From Calditrichia bacterium (lineage in GTDB: Bacteria; Calditrichota; Calditrichia; RBG-13-44-9; J075): a stretch of 64,000 nt of DNA. Positions 16,777 through 25,504 of the stretch are shown piece by piece. The stretch's first letter is position 1; each line of letters starts with the position of its first letter. The notes below the pieces were generated by a model. That model made no database searches, was not told the DNA's origin, and worked only from the letters and a program-made list of their open reading frames with translations. The translations under genes and the position numbers were made by a program. The DNA lies in NCBI GenBank assembly GCA_028284445.1, contig JANQRS010000016.1, positions 1-64,000 on the forward strand, written 5' to 3'.

Positions 16777-18620
16777 CGCGCAGAGAACGTCGCGAATCTA
16801 CCTTGCAGAAAATGATTGCCTTTCTCGATGAACGTCTCGCCTTCCTGGAGGGCGAACGGGATCGCTTGAGCCTCTGGCGAATGCTGGTTTTCCTGGGAGG
16901 CATTGGTCTGGGCATTTTTGTATATCTGAACAATGCCATCCTCGGATCTTCGCTAATGGTGCTCAGTCTGGTTTTCTTTACCGGACTGGTGATCATGCAT
17001 CGCCGGCTCGATCGCAGTGTCAATAAGCATCGGATTTGGCGGGAGATAAAATCGACCCAATATGCACGCATGATGCTTGATTGGGATGGCATACCCGAAG
17101 AGAAAAAAAGCGAGCCGCTCTGGGATCATCCTTATGAAATGGACCTTGATATTACCGGGCCTCGCAGCATCTCGCGATTGCTGGATATCACCATTTCGCG
17201 AGAAGGGTATGCTTTACTCAACAAATGGCTGCTAAACCAGCGGCCCGATCGTAAAGAAGCATTGTCGCGTCAGGCAATTATTCGTGAACTGGTAAACTTA
17301 CCGGGATTTCGTGAAAACCTCTTGCTGCAATTCAAGCTTTCTTCAAACGTGCTACTTGACGGTCAGCGTTTGCTGGACGGCCTGCGGGGCGGCGGTCCAT
17401 CGAAACAACTTGGCTGGTTGGTTCCTGCCCTCAGTATTTTAGGGTTCATCAATGTTCTGCTGTTTGCCGGTTATTCAATGGAAATGATTACCACTCCGCT
17501 GTGGATATTCAGCTTCGTGGCCTATCTGGCGGTCTTTATGATGAACCAGGAGCCGATCAAACGCATGTTCAACGATGCCATCTTCTTGGATGATGAGCTG
17601 GATAAGGTGCGCTCAATTTTGACCTTCCTGGAAAGCTATCCCTATCCTGAGAACTCTCGGCTCGCGGAATATTGCCGGACTTTTTACGACACGCCGCAAC
17701 GGCCTTCTGCCCAAATGAAACGTATTCGTCGCCTGTTGGCGGCGATTGGTATCAGCATGAATCCGCTAGCGCGTATTGTGGTCAATATTATTGGCCCCTG
17801 GGATTTTTTCTGTGCGGCCCGTCTGGAATCTGCCAAAGCAGATCTGGTTGATAAACTGCCGCAGTGGCTGGATAAATGGTCTCACCTTGAAGCCCTGATT
17901 TCCTTGGCAAATGTTGGCTGGCTTTATCCGGAAGCGGTATTTCCGGTCTTGCTGACACCAGAACAGGACGTTGAGAAAGATGCGATACTGGCTGTAGAAA
18001 TTCGCCATCCGCTTATACCGGCGGCAGTAAATGTGCCCAACGATTGCCAGTATGCGGATATGGGAGACGTATTTTTGATTACCGGTTCCAATATGGCCGG
18101 AAAGAGCACCTTCCTGAAGACCCTGGGCGTTAACCTGATTTTGGCTTTTGCCGGTGCGCCGGTATATGCCAGTGCCTTGCAAACCCAGATGTTTGCAGTA
18201 TTTTCCAGCATTAAGGTGAGCGACTCGATTACCAGCGGATTTTCCTATTTCTATGCAGAAGTGCGCCGCCTGCGTGCTCTGCTGGAGCGCCTCCGCGATA
18301 GTGAAGGTCAACCGCTTTTCTTTCTTATCGATGAGATTTTTCGCGGCACGAACAATCGCGAGAGATACATCGGCAGTCGCTCCTATATTCGCGCGCTTGT
18401 CGGACAAAATGGCGTTGGCGCCATTTCCACCCACGATCTCGATTTAACCAAACTCGGCGACGAAATTGCAAAACTAACAAACGTCCACTTTCGCGAAGAG
18501 GTGGTCGACGGAAAAATGGTTTTCGACTACAAACTCCAGCAAGGTCCTTGCCCAACCACCAATGCCCTGGTCATCATGGAATTGGAAGGACTACCGGTTG
18601 ATAAGGACATTGATGATTGA
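16773..18620 (+). CDS. Membrane-associated MutS-like ATPase
   Basis: This 615-aa protein has a C-terminal MutS domain V ATPase: Walker A in GSNMAGKSTFLKTLG (about residue 440), Walker B in FFLIDEIFRGTNNRER and the signature near STHDLDL. The DNA-mismatch N-terminal domains of MutS1 are absent. Instead, hydrophobic pairs near residues 35-75 and 225-255 suggest membrane spans. This is the architecture of the MutS-related proteins of Bacteroidota and allies, whose function is not known. It should not be read as the mismatch repair MutS. It overlaps the cupin gene by four bases. Confidence 0.85.
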   Translation: MTRRERRESTLQKMIAFLDERLAFLEGERDRLSLWRMLVFLGGIGLGIFVYLNNAILGSSLMVLSLVFFTGLVIMHRRLDRSVNKHRIWREIKSTQYARMMLDWDGIPEEKKSEPLWDHPYEMDLDITGPRSISRLLDITISREGYALLNKWLLNQRPDRKEALSRQAIIRELVNLPGFRENLLLQFKLSSNVLLDGQRLLDGLRGGGPSKQLGWLVPALSILGFINVLLFAGYSMEMITTPLWIFSFVAYLAVFMMNQEPIKRMFNDAIFLDDELDKVRSILTFLESYPYPENSRLAEYCRTFYDTPQRPSAQMKRIRRLLAAIGISMNPLARIVVNIIGPWDFFCAARLESAKADLVDKLPQWLDKWSHLEALISLANVGWLYPEAVFPVLLTPEQDVEKDAILAVEIRHPLIPAAVNVPNDCQYADMGDVFLITGSNMAGKSTFLKTLGVNLILAFAGAPVYASALQTQMFAVFSSIKVSDSITSGFSYFYAEVRRLRALLERLRDSEGQPLFFLIDEIFRGTNNRERYIGSRSYIRALVGQNGVGAISTHDLDLTKLGDEIAKLTNVHFREEVVDGKMVFDYKLQQGPCPTTNALVIMELEGLPVDKDIDD

Positions 18621-18969
18621 AGCATTGAAACATTGACGCATCGGAAATGGAGATTCGAGGTTAGAGATTAGGAATATTATCCTTTCCCTCTAAAAACCGC
18701 CAACCGCCAAAGAAATTTTCAATCTTCCATCTCGCTGCCTACATTCGACATTTGTCATTTGTCATTCGTCATTTTTTCATTTCCCCCATTCACCTTTCGC
18801 TCCTTTGCGACATAAACAGGTAAGAAACGCTTGAAAGCCCGGAAATACGCGGCTATTTGGGCGTAAAATAATGTCGAAGATGTGCAACAACGCTACTCTG
18901 AAGCTGTAAATGCAGGATCAAGAGGATCTGGCAAAAAACAGGGAAGATAGCAAAATTGGGAGCAGGAAG
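18621..18969. other. Intergenic region with oligomer repeats
   Basis: About 350 nt without a gene. Just after the MutS-like stop is an ATTGAAGCATTGAAACATTG run (18621-18642). Positions 18742-18774 hold CATTCGACATTTGTCATTTG and continuation, the same unit family as at 25494, 29233 and 35887-36114. A plus-strand frame can be extended from ATG 18910 into the next gene, but the stronger ribosome site favours 18970. Confidence 0.6.
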
Positions 18970-20730
18970 ATGCAACTAACTTCATGTCAAATTTCCGACA
19001 ACTACCGCTACGCATACGAATTGGCCGCTGATCTGATACTGGAATCGACGCGCGGAAAGGGATATGAGTGGACCCGGGAGCATCCGGACTTTATAGAACT
19101 TTGCCAATCGGTGCTGGGACAGGAAACAGTGGTGTCACTTCTACAAATTGAACTGTTTGATGAGGCACTCTACCGGCCGGTTTTGCATATCGCCATGCGT
19201 GAAATTCAGCAGCTTCTGTTGCTGGAATCGCAAAAGCGTGGGTTCGTTTCTCTGGATGCATATGACTTTGAATGGCTCTCGACGGACGTGGGCGTCACAA
19301 TCGAGAAGGTGGAGACACCAAAAGCCGAGACGGTTATGGATAATTTGCGGAACCATTTAAGCATCGAGGCTATGAACTTCCTCGAAGAAAAACTGCTTAG
19401 AAATATTGCCGATTGGCCCCTGTTCTTTCCGCAGCTCGGCGCCGTGAAAGATGTTACACTGGATGATGGCCTCGTTCAAAAGATTGAAGAGCAAATAGCC
19501 CTTCTTGCGAAGTTTTATCCGCAGGGAGAAGTGACTTTTATTGGACAGACAGACGGCAGTGCCGAACTGGATGACGAACTAACGATACACGCCTACCTCA
19601 ATTTCTATCTCGGTATTGAAAAGAGCTTCCCTGCTAATTTTTTGCAGCGAGACGGGGACAAGCGTTCAGCTATCGTAACACGTTTCCTGATCGACGAAAT
19701 TTTGGAAACCTCGCCACAAGAGATTCTTGCCGCACGCGATGAAACATTCTTTATTCGCCATAAGCTGCAAAACGTTTATCGCTTCTTCAACTATTCCTGC
19801 AATCGCGTCCTGCGCAATGCCTATGCCGATATCATACCGCCCTGGCTTCACAGTCGTTCTGCGACAGACTATTGGGAAACGGAGTCGCACCGCATTGACG
19901 CTATTCGCTGGCTCTTGGAAAGCCGCCTGGGCCTGCATCCGCAGGAATTTTACAAGCACGCGATTAGCAAAACTGCCTTTGCGCAAAACGGCTTGTCATA
20001 CATGTTCAATCGCTACTACAATTCGGTTTCTCGGGCTATTGCGGCGGCATATCCGCATCTTGAGCCCTGGGAAATCGGCAAGGTGCCGGGCAGCTACTGG
20101 ACCGATCAAACCGCCGGTGCGGCGGTACGCTGGATCTTTGCACAGCAGGGATGGACGGTGGATCAAGCACCTCAGCTGCTTGCTGAGCGAACCCTCAATC
20201 GCAAGACCTTTAGCGTGTTCGGATTGGCAACGCTTTTCGAAAAGCGTTTCGGGAAGAACTTTTTTCGGGCTATTGACAGCGCGTGGCCGGGACGTTTCGA
20301 ACCCTGGGAAATTGGCAAGGTGCCAACCGAGTACTGGCAGGACCGCGAAAATGTCTACCGTGCTTCTCGCTGGATTGCTGAACAGGAGGGAATCGCAGAA
20401 GACGAAATCCTCATGGCTATCCGCTCAAATGAATTTGGCCTGAAATCCTTTCGCAAGTATCCGGTTGGAAACACATTAAAGCGCGTCATTAAAGGACGCC
20501 TGGACCAATTTTTTGCGCCGCTTTTTTTGCGGGAACAAAATGCCCGCATTGGTGAGTATAAATTATTGAAGAAAGTAAGAACACTCCGGAAAGGCGAGCA
20601 AGGCGCCGGAGTGGTGATGGGCGTGATGAACAGCTTGTTGATTGGTGAACAACCGAATCATAGCGAAGCCGGCCAGAGATGTTATCGCCGTCTCGAAAAA
20701 AGATTACAACGGCGTGCTGCCAGTTATTAA
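18970..20730 (+). CDS. Protein with three W-rich repeats (DUF4046-like), function unknown
   Basis: A 586-aa soluble protein without signal peptide. The C-terminal half carries three repeats of about 75-80 residues beginning near residues 288, 363 and 443, with the pattern PW(E/L)...YW......A.RW. The second and third both contain EPWEIGKVP. The pattern resembles repeats I associate with DUF4046 of Bacillus-type proteins, which would be a weak match from memory. The N-terminal half is unassigned. The start at 18970 has GGGAG seven bases upstream; ATG 18910 has no such site. A strong terminator follows. A nucleic-acid-binding role is possible but unproven. Confidence 0.65.
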   Translation: MQLTSCQISDNYRYAYELAADLILESTRGKGYEWTREHPDFIELCQSVLGQETVVSLLQIELFDEALYRPVLHIAMREIQQLLLLESQKRGFVSLDAYDFEWLSTDVGVTIEKVETPKAETVMDNLRNHLSIEAMNFLEEKLLRNIADWPLFFPQLGAVKDVTLDDGLVQKIEEQIALLAKFYPQGEVTFIGQTDGSAELDDELTIHAYLNFYLGIEKSFPANFLQRDGDKRSAIVTRFLIDEILETSPQEILAARDETFFIRHKLQNVYRFFNYSCNRVLRNAYADIIPPWLHSRSATDYWETESHRIDAIRWLLESRLGLHPQEFYKHAISKTAFAQNGLSYMFNRYYNSVSRAIAAAYPHLEPWEIGKVPGSYWTDQTAGAAVRWIFAQQGWTVDQAPQLLAERTLNRKTFSVFGLATLFEKRFGKNFFRAIDSAWPGRFEPWEIGKVPTEYWQDRENVYRASRWIAEQEGIAEDEILMAIRSNEFGLKSFRKYPVGNTLKRVIKGRLDQFFAPLFLREQNARIGEYKLLKKVRTLRKGEQGAGVVMGVMNSLLIGEQPNHSEAGQRCYRRLEKRLQRRAASY

Positions 20731-20751
20731 AATTTGATCTCCTCCAAGAAC

Positions 20752-20800
20752 GTAGGAGCTTTTAGAGAACAGCGATCTCTGAGAGGTCCTACACTTTTTT
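20752..20800 (+). terminator. Rho-independent terminator
   Basis: GTAGGA at 20752-20757 pairs with TCCTAC at 20787-20792. The stem continues inward through CTTTTAGAGA/TCTCTGAGAG with G-U wobbles and one mismatch. Six T follow at 20795-20800. It closes the transcript of the W-repeat gene and separates it from purU. Confidence 0.85.
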
Positions 20801-20883
20801 AGACCTTCTCCTTGCATTCTGCTGTTTTTCCTTCCTTATTGGTCGTTTATTTCTTTTGGGTAAACAACAGCGGAGACGATATC

Positions 20884-21747
20884 ATGAGCGACCAGGCACA
20901 ATCAGCCATTTTGTTAATTTCCTGTCCGGACCAAAAAGGACTGATTTCTTCAACGACCCGTTTTATATGGGATCGTGGTGGCAATATTGTCAATTTAGAG
21001 CAGCATGTTGACGTTCAGGAAGATGTCTTTCTTATGCGCCTCGAGTGGGACGTTAAGGGATTTAATATGGGGTGGTCGGAATTCGAGAAACAGTTTGGGG
21101 GAATGGCCGAACGCTTTGGTATGCGTTGGGAACTGCGGTTTTCGTATCCCAAACCAAAGTTAGGTATCTTTGTCTCCAAATATTCCCACTGCCTGTTTGA
21201 TATTCTTTCGCGCCATCAATCGGGTGAATTGCCGGTCGATATACCGATGGTGATTAGCAATCATCCGGACCTTGCCGATGTGGTCAGCAAGTTTGGGATT
21301 CCGTATCATCATATACCGGTAAACAAGAGTATTAAGCCGGAAAGTGAAGCGAAGCAATTACAGCTGTTGCAGGAAGCGGAGGTTGACTTCCTGGTGCTGG
21401 CCCGTTATATGCAAATCCTCTCGCCGGGCTTTACCGAGCAGTACCAGAATCGCATCATTAACATTCATCATAGTTTCTTGCCGGCTTTTCCGGGCGCCAA
21501 GCCCTACCATTCAGCGCATTCACGAGGCGTCAAAATTATCGGGGCGACCAGTCACTACGTGACCGCGGATCTCGATGCTGGGCCGATTATTGAGCAGGAT
21601 ATCGTCCGAGTTAGTCATAGTGACTCCGTAAAGGATTTTGTGCGTAAAGGGCGCGATCTGGAAAAGATTGTTTTGGCCCGCGCCATCTGGTATCACGTGC
21701 AGAACAAAATCCTTGTCTACAAAAACAAGACGGTTATTTTTAAGTAG
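20884..21747 (+). CDS. purU: Formyltetrahydrofolate deformylase
   Basis: This 287-aa enzyme hydrolyses 10-formyl-THF to THF and formate, which relieves one-carbon overload or supplies formate. An N-terminal ACT domain (SAILLISCPDQKGLISSTTRFIWDRGGNIVNLEQHVD) is followed by the formyltransferase fold with catalytic HHSFLPAFPGA and the Asp in TADLDAGPIIEQD. The length fits PurU. The start at 20884 has GGAG eight bases upstream; an in-frame TTG at 20812 is less likely. It is nine bases upstream of the DinB gene and faces the Rieske/GcvT operon. In Pseudomonas-type glycine betaine clusters, purU also accompanies demethylation genes. Confidence 0.94.
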   Translation: MSDQAQSAILLISCPDQKGLISSTTRFIWDRGGNIVNLEQHVDVQEDVFLMRLEWDVKGFNMGWSEFEKQFGGMAERFGMRWELRFSYPKPKLGIFVSKYSHCLFDILSRHQSGELPVDIPMVISNHPDLADVVSKFGIPYHHIPVNKSIKPESEAKQLQLLQEAEVDFLVLARYMQILSPGFTEQYQNRIINIHHSFLPAFPGAKPYHSAHSRGVKIIGATSHYVTADLDAGPIIEQDIVRVSHSDSVKDFVRKGRDLEKIVLARAIWYHVQNKILVYKNKTVIFK

Positions 21748-21755
21748 GGACAGAG

Positions 21756-22301
21756 ATGCATCCAAAAATAGAAACAAAATTCAAAAAGCTCGAGAAGCTA
21801 TCAGCAGCCTTGTTGGCGGAACTGGATGCGATGGATCAGGCGCAGCTGGATTTTATTCCGGATAGCGGAAATTGGTCGATTCAAAATGTGCTGGAGCATG
21901 TTCTCGCTGCGGAGAAGGCTGTGCTATCCTATTTGCTGAAGAAAAATCAGGCGGAGGAATTGCCGTCGAGCGGCCTTGCCGAAAGTTGGAGAGGAATTGC
22001 GCTAACCGCAGCGCTGCGCTCACCGCTGAAATTCCAGGCACCGCGGGTCTTGCGCTCGCCGCAGCGCTTTGCTAGTTTGCAGGATTTACTTACGGATTGG
22101 AAAGCGCAGCGTGAGGCACTAAATGAGTTTCTTGAGGTGCTGCCAAACGACCGCATCGATCGCATTATTTTCAAGCATCCGATCGTCGGCTATTTCAATA
22201 TTCTCCAAACGCTTGATTTTCTATACGAACACCTGAATCGCCACGCCAGGCAAATTCGTCGCTTGCACAAGCATCAATCCTTTCCTGACAGCATCGCCTG
22301 A
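21756..22301 (+). CDS. DinB family protein
   Basis: A 181-aa four-helix protein of the DinB/YfiT superfamily. NWSIQNVLEHVLAAEKA provides the first metal His. GYFNILQTLDFLYEHLNRHARQIRRL provides the C-terminal His pair. Members are metal-dependent thiol transferases or of unknown role. It is probably co-transcribed with purU. Its 3' end overlaps the convergent FAD oxidoreductase by 28 nt. Confidence 0.88.
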   Translation: MHPKIETKFKKLEKLSAALLAELDAMDQAQLDFIPDSGNWSIQNVLEHVLAAEKAVLSYLLKKNQAEELPSSGLAESWRGIALTAALRSPLKFQAPRVLRSPQRFASLQDLLTDWKAQREALNEFLEVLPNDRIDRIIFKHPIVGYFNILQTLDFLYEHLNRHARQIRRLHKHQSFPDSIA

Positions 22302-23824
22302 GCGCCAAGAAATCCCGGCATACAAGTCAATCCACCGCCCGGATGGGATCCACTTCCGCAAAGAAACAGGCCCGATATAGGGGTAGCGAATTGTGCGCAA
22401 GATCCAATCGGACGGCCTATCAACTGGTCGATTGCATGCTCAACGTGATGCAAGTGCCCGCCGCGAATATTATAGCGTGCCTCAATATCCTGCGGTGTTA
22501 GTAGTTCGCTACCGACGATGGAGGCTGGTAGGTCCAGGCAATATTCTGCGAGCGTTTCAATCACCGATTCCAGGAATTCCTTTCTTGCCGCATCCGTCCA
22601 ACCGCCGTCGATGGCCCGTGGTGCAAACTGCGCTAAAATAGAAACGACCTCATGACCGTCCGGGGCGAGATGTTTGTTGTGAACAGTCGGAACAAAAATA
22701 TCGAGAAGGGGCTTTTGCGAATATTGTCGATACTTGACAGCATCGAAGGCCTTCTCCATTTCCGTAAAGCTGCTGGCAGTCCGCGCGTATTCAATTGGCT
22801 GCTCAAAGGACGCTTTCCAATCCAGTGATTTGTTGAGCGCCAAATTGACTTTTGCGACCAGTCCGCGCGTGCGGAGGTTTTCAACCTGGGCCGCCAAACG
22901 ATGGTTTATTTCATAGGGCGAAAACAGATCGAAGAAGACATTTACCGGCGAAATGGATGCACCAATCCTCAGGGAGGTAAATTCTTCGCCGCTATCGGTC
23001 TGTACGGAACGGACGCTGCCATCTTCAGCAAGCGCAATTTTTGATACCGTTGTCCCGGTGCGAATATCGACGCCTGCTGCCCGCGCTGCCGCTTCCAATG
23101 CACCTGCCAGCTGCATTGGACCGCCTTTGACTCTTGTCAGAGACGCTGTTTCGTGGAGGAGAAGGTTCATGGTGGTAAAGGCTGACCGAGGACCATTGTA
23201 GGTGGCGAATATCGCTGGAAAGGCTAGCCCGGCTTTCAGCATATCGGACTCAAAATGTTCATCGAGGAAGTCTTCGACGGACATCGGCAGAATTTTCAGT
23301 AGCTCCATCATGGTATCTTTACCCAGCCGCCGCAGGCCGATGCTCTTCTTGAATAATTGAAAATACTGCCCAAGGTCGCTACCGGGAAGCGCCGGTTGAG
23401 GGCTGTCAAGCAGCGTTTGCAGCCAGCTGGCGATATGGTCCATAAAATGCTTATACGCCTTGTAGGCTTCTGCATCCGTTTTCGATATCCGCGAGATGCT
23501 TTCTGCGGTTGCCTCGATATCTGCAGAAAGCGTAATCTGCTTACCGTCTTTGGCCAAAAGGTGAATGGGAGCGGGGGTATTCTCAATTTCCAGTCCGTGC
23601 TGTGCTAACCCAAGCTCATCGACAACCGAGGTACGTATCATGCTGGTGTCATGCAAGAGGCCGGGAGAAATATAGCCTTCGCAAAATGGGTTCCCGGCTG
23701 CTAATCCGCCAACCGCATTTCGCCTTTCCAGGACGAGTACCTTGCGCCCGGCCTGCGCCAGAACTATCGCCGCGGTAAGGCCATTATGTCCGGCGCCAAT
23801 GATAATCGCATCATATTGACTCAA
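22274..23824 (-). CDS. FAD-dependent oxidoreductase, phytoene dehydrogenase/PYROXD2-like (second copy)
   Basis: A 516-aa flavoprotein with the dinucleotide-binding motif GAGHNGLTAAIVLAQAG and ERR at the N-terminus. GLFLCGSGSHPGGGLTCMPG is the closing FAD motif. The family includes CrtI-like desaturases and the PYROXD2 group, but no carotenoid genes are present. The start is TTG at 23824, one base after the upstream stop, with AAGGGA about eight bases before it. It is a diverged paralogue of the upstream gene. By context it may oxidise a methylated amine or related intermediate; this is inference. Confidence 0.88.
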   Translation of the reverse strand: MSQYDAIIIGAGHNGLTAAIVLAQAGRKVLVLERRNAVGGLAAGNPFCEGYISPGLLHDTSMIRTSVVDELGLAQHGLEIENTPAPIHLLAKDGKQITLSADIEATAESISRISKTDAEAYKAYKHFMDHIASWLQTLLDSPQPALPGSDLGQYFQLFKKSIGLRRLGKDTMMELLKILPMSVEDFLDEHFESDMLKAGLAFPAIFATYNGPRSAFTTMNLLLHETASLTRVKGGPMQLAGALEAAARAAGVDIRTGTTVSKIALAEDGSVRSVQTDSGEEFTSLRIGASISPVNVFFDLFSPYEINHRLAAQVENLRTRGLVAKVNLALNKSLDWKASFEQPIEYARTASSFTEMEKAFDAVKYRQYSQKPLLDIFVPTVHNKHLAPDGHEVVSILAQFAPRAIDGGWTDAARKEFLESVIETLAEYCLDLPASIVGSELLTPQDIEARYNIRGGHLHHVEHAIDQLIGRPIGSCAQFATPISGLFLCGSGSHPGGGLTCMPGFLGAQAMLSGKD

Positions 23825-23825
23825 T

Positions 23826-25415
23826 TTATATTTCCCTTCTATTCAAAATCGTTTTTGCGGCCAGCTCTCCACCGGCTCCCATGATGCCACCACCAGGATG
23901 CGTGCCGCTACCGCACATCCAGAGATTGGGCAGAGCAGTTTCGTATTTAGAGTAGCCTGCCAGGGGGCGCTGGAAGAGCAGCTGTTCAAGACTCAATTCG
24001 CCGTGAAAAATATTTCCTTCGCTAAGCCCCATTTGCTGTTCCAGATCCCAGGGAGTCAGCACCTGTTTGTGGAGAATAATGTCGCGAATATTCGGGACAT
24101 ATTCTTCCAGCGTATCTATCACCGCTTCGCCGAAAGCCGCGCGCTGTTCCGGCCAGTTTTCAGCCCCTTCAGAAATGTGATAGGGAGCGTATTGGACGAA
24201 GCAGGACATTACATGTTTGCCCGGCGGGGCAATGCTGGGATCGGATAGGGAAGGGATAACGGCATTGATATATGGACGTCGCGAGAATGCGCCGTATTTG
24301 GCTTCATCAAACGCTTTTTCCAGGTAGTCGATGCCCGGAGCGATGGCTATATCGCCGCGAATATGATCACCATCGCCGGGGCAACAGGTGAACTCCGGGA
24401 CGCGGTCCAGGGCAAGGTTGACCTTACCGGAGCTGCCACGAAGCTTATAGCGCTTGATTTCCTTAACGATGTCGCCATCCAGGTGATCTTCACCAACCAG
24501 GTTGAGGTAGGTCCGTCGCGGATCCAGGTTGGACACCACTAATTTGGCATCCAGTTCGTCGCCATTTTCCAAAACCACACCGCAGGCGCGATTGTTCTTG
24601 ATCTTAACAGAGGCGACAGAAGCGCTGGTGCGAATTTCTGCGCCAAAGCTCTCCGCCGCGCGGGCGCAAGCCATGCTGACGCCGCCAGTACCGCCCTTCG
24701 AGAATCCCCAGCTGCGGAAGGCGCCATCCAGCTCACCCATATAATGATGAAGGAGGACATAAGCAGTGCCAGGAGAACGGACGCCTTGAAATGTCCCAAT
24801 AATGCCACTTACCGACATCGGCGCTTTCAGGGTTTCGGATTCAAACCATAAGTCGAGAAAATCGGTGGCGCTTAAGGTCAACAGCTTTAGGTTAAGATGG
24901 AAGAGATCCGGCCCGAGGTCTTTAAAGACCCGCGACATACGCAGTAGGCCCTGCAGGTCTTTCAGCTTCATGGAGGCAATGTCAGGTGCAGGGTGATCAA
25001 TAATCTCTTTAGCGAATTTGCCCATGAGGGTCATGATGCGGCTGAATTCCGGATAAGTCTCTGCATCCTTCTTGCTGAAGCGGCTGATTTCCATGCGACT
25101 ACGATTCGGATCCGCCCAGCGCGCCAGGGAGTCGCCGTTTGGTAATGGCAGGAAAGAGCAGTCCATCGGAATAATCTCGTAGCCATGTTGGGCAAGATTC
25201 AGCTCGCGAATAATGTGGGGCCGAAAAAGGCTGACCACGTAAGACGCCACGGAAAAGGTGAATCCCGGATAAAGCTCTTCCGATACCGCAGCACCGCCAA
25301 GCACATGTCGTTTTTCGAGGACCAGCACCTTGCGTCCGGCTTTGGCGAGATATGCTGCGCAAATCAATCCGTTATGCCCACCGCCAATGATAATTGCATC
25401 GTATTTTTTTGTCAT
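23826..25415 (-). CDS. FAD-dependent oxidoreductase, phytoene dehydrogenase/PYROXD2-like (first copy)
   Basis: A 529-aa flavoprotein with GGGHNGLICAAYLAKAG and EKR at the N-terminus and MCGSGTHPGGGIMGAGG at the C-terminal FAD site. It shares the plan of the next gene throughout (MELLKILPMSVEDFLDEHFES there, LKLLTLSATDFLDLWFES here). No signal peptide. A palindromic repeat copy and a TTTGTCATT run occupy the 89-nt gap to the upstream aminomethyltransferase. The substrate is unknown. The pair might form a heteromer or act in sequence. Confidence 0.88.
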   Translation of the reverse strand: MTKKYDAIIIGGGHNGLICAAYLAKAGRKVLVLEKRHVLGGAAVSEELYPGFTFSVASYVVSLFRPHIIRELNLAQHGYEIIPMDCSFLPLPNGDSLARWADPNRSRMEISRFSKKDAETYPEFSRIMTLMGKFAKEIIDHPAPDIASMKLKDLQGLLRMSRVFKDLGPDLFHLNLKLLTLSATDFLDLWFESETLKAPMSVSGIIGTFQGVRSPGTAYVLLHHYMGELDGAFRSWGFSKGGTGGVSMACARAAESFGAEIRTSASVASVKIKNNRACGVVLENGDELDAKLVVSNLDPRRTYLNLVGEDHLDGDIVKEIKRYKLRGSSGKVNLALDRVPEFTCCPGDGDHIRGDIAIAPGIDYLEKAFDEAKYGAFSRRPYINAVIPSLSDPSIAPPGKHVMSCFVQYAPYHISEGAENWPEQRAAFGEAVIDTLEEYVPNIRDIILHKQVLTPWDLEQQMGLSEGNIFHGELSLEQLLFQRPLAGYSKYETALPNLWMCGSGTHPGGGIMGAGGELAAKTILNRREI

Positions 25416-25454
25416 AACCTGAAAGGATAGTTGTTAGTTGATGGTTGCTAGTTG

Positions 25455-25494
25455 ATCACATCCCCCTTCGAAGGGGGATAAAGGGGGATGTGAT
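25455..25494. repeat. G/C-rich palindromic element, copy A
   Basis: ATCACATCCCCCTT at the left is mirrored by AAGGGGGATGTGAT at the right. An inner perfect palindrome CCCCCTTCGAAGGGGG is offset to the left, which suggests loss of one TTTATC segment. It starts ten bases after the stop of the minus-strand aminomethyltransferase gene, inside an operon. Confidence 0.9.
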
Positions 25495-25504
25495 TTGTCA
25501 TTCT

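Noticed and set aside
16773..18620. MutS-like protein as mismatch repair MutS
   Set aside because: No mismatch-recognition or connector domains; hydrophobic segments instead.
22274..25415. FAD oxidoreductases as carotenoid desaturases
   Set aside because: No crtB, crtE or cyclase nearby; context is amine and one-carbon metabolism.
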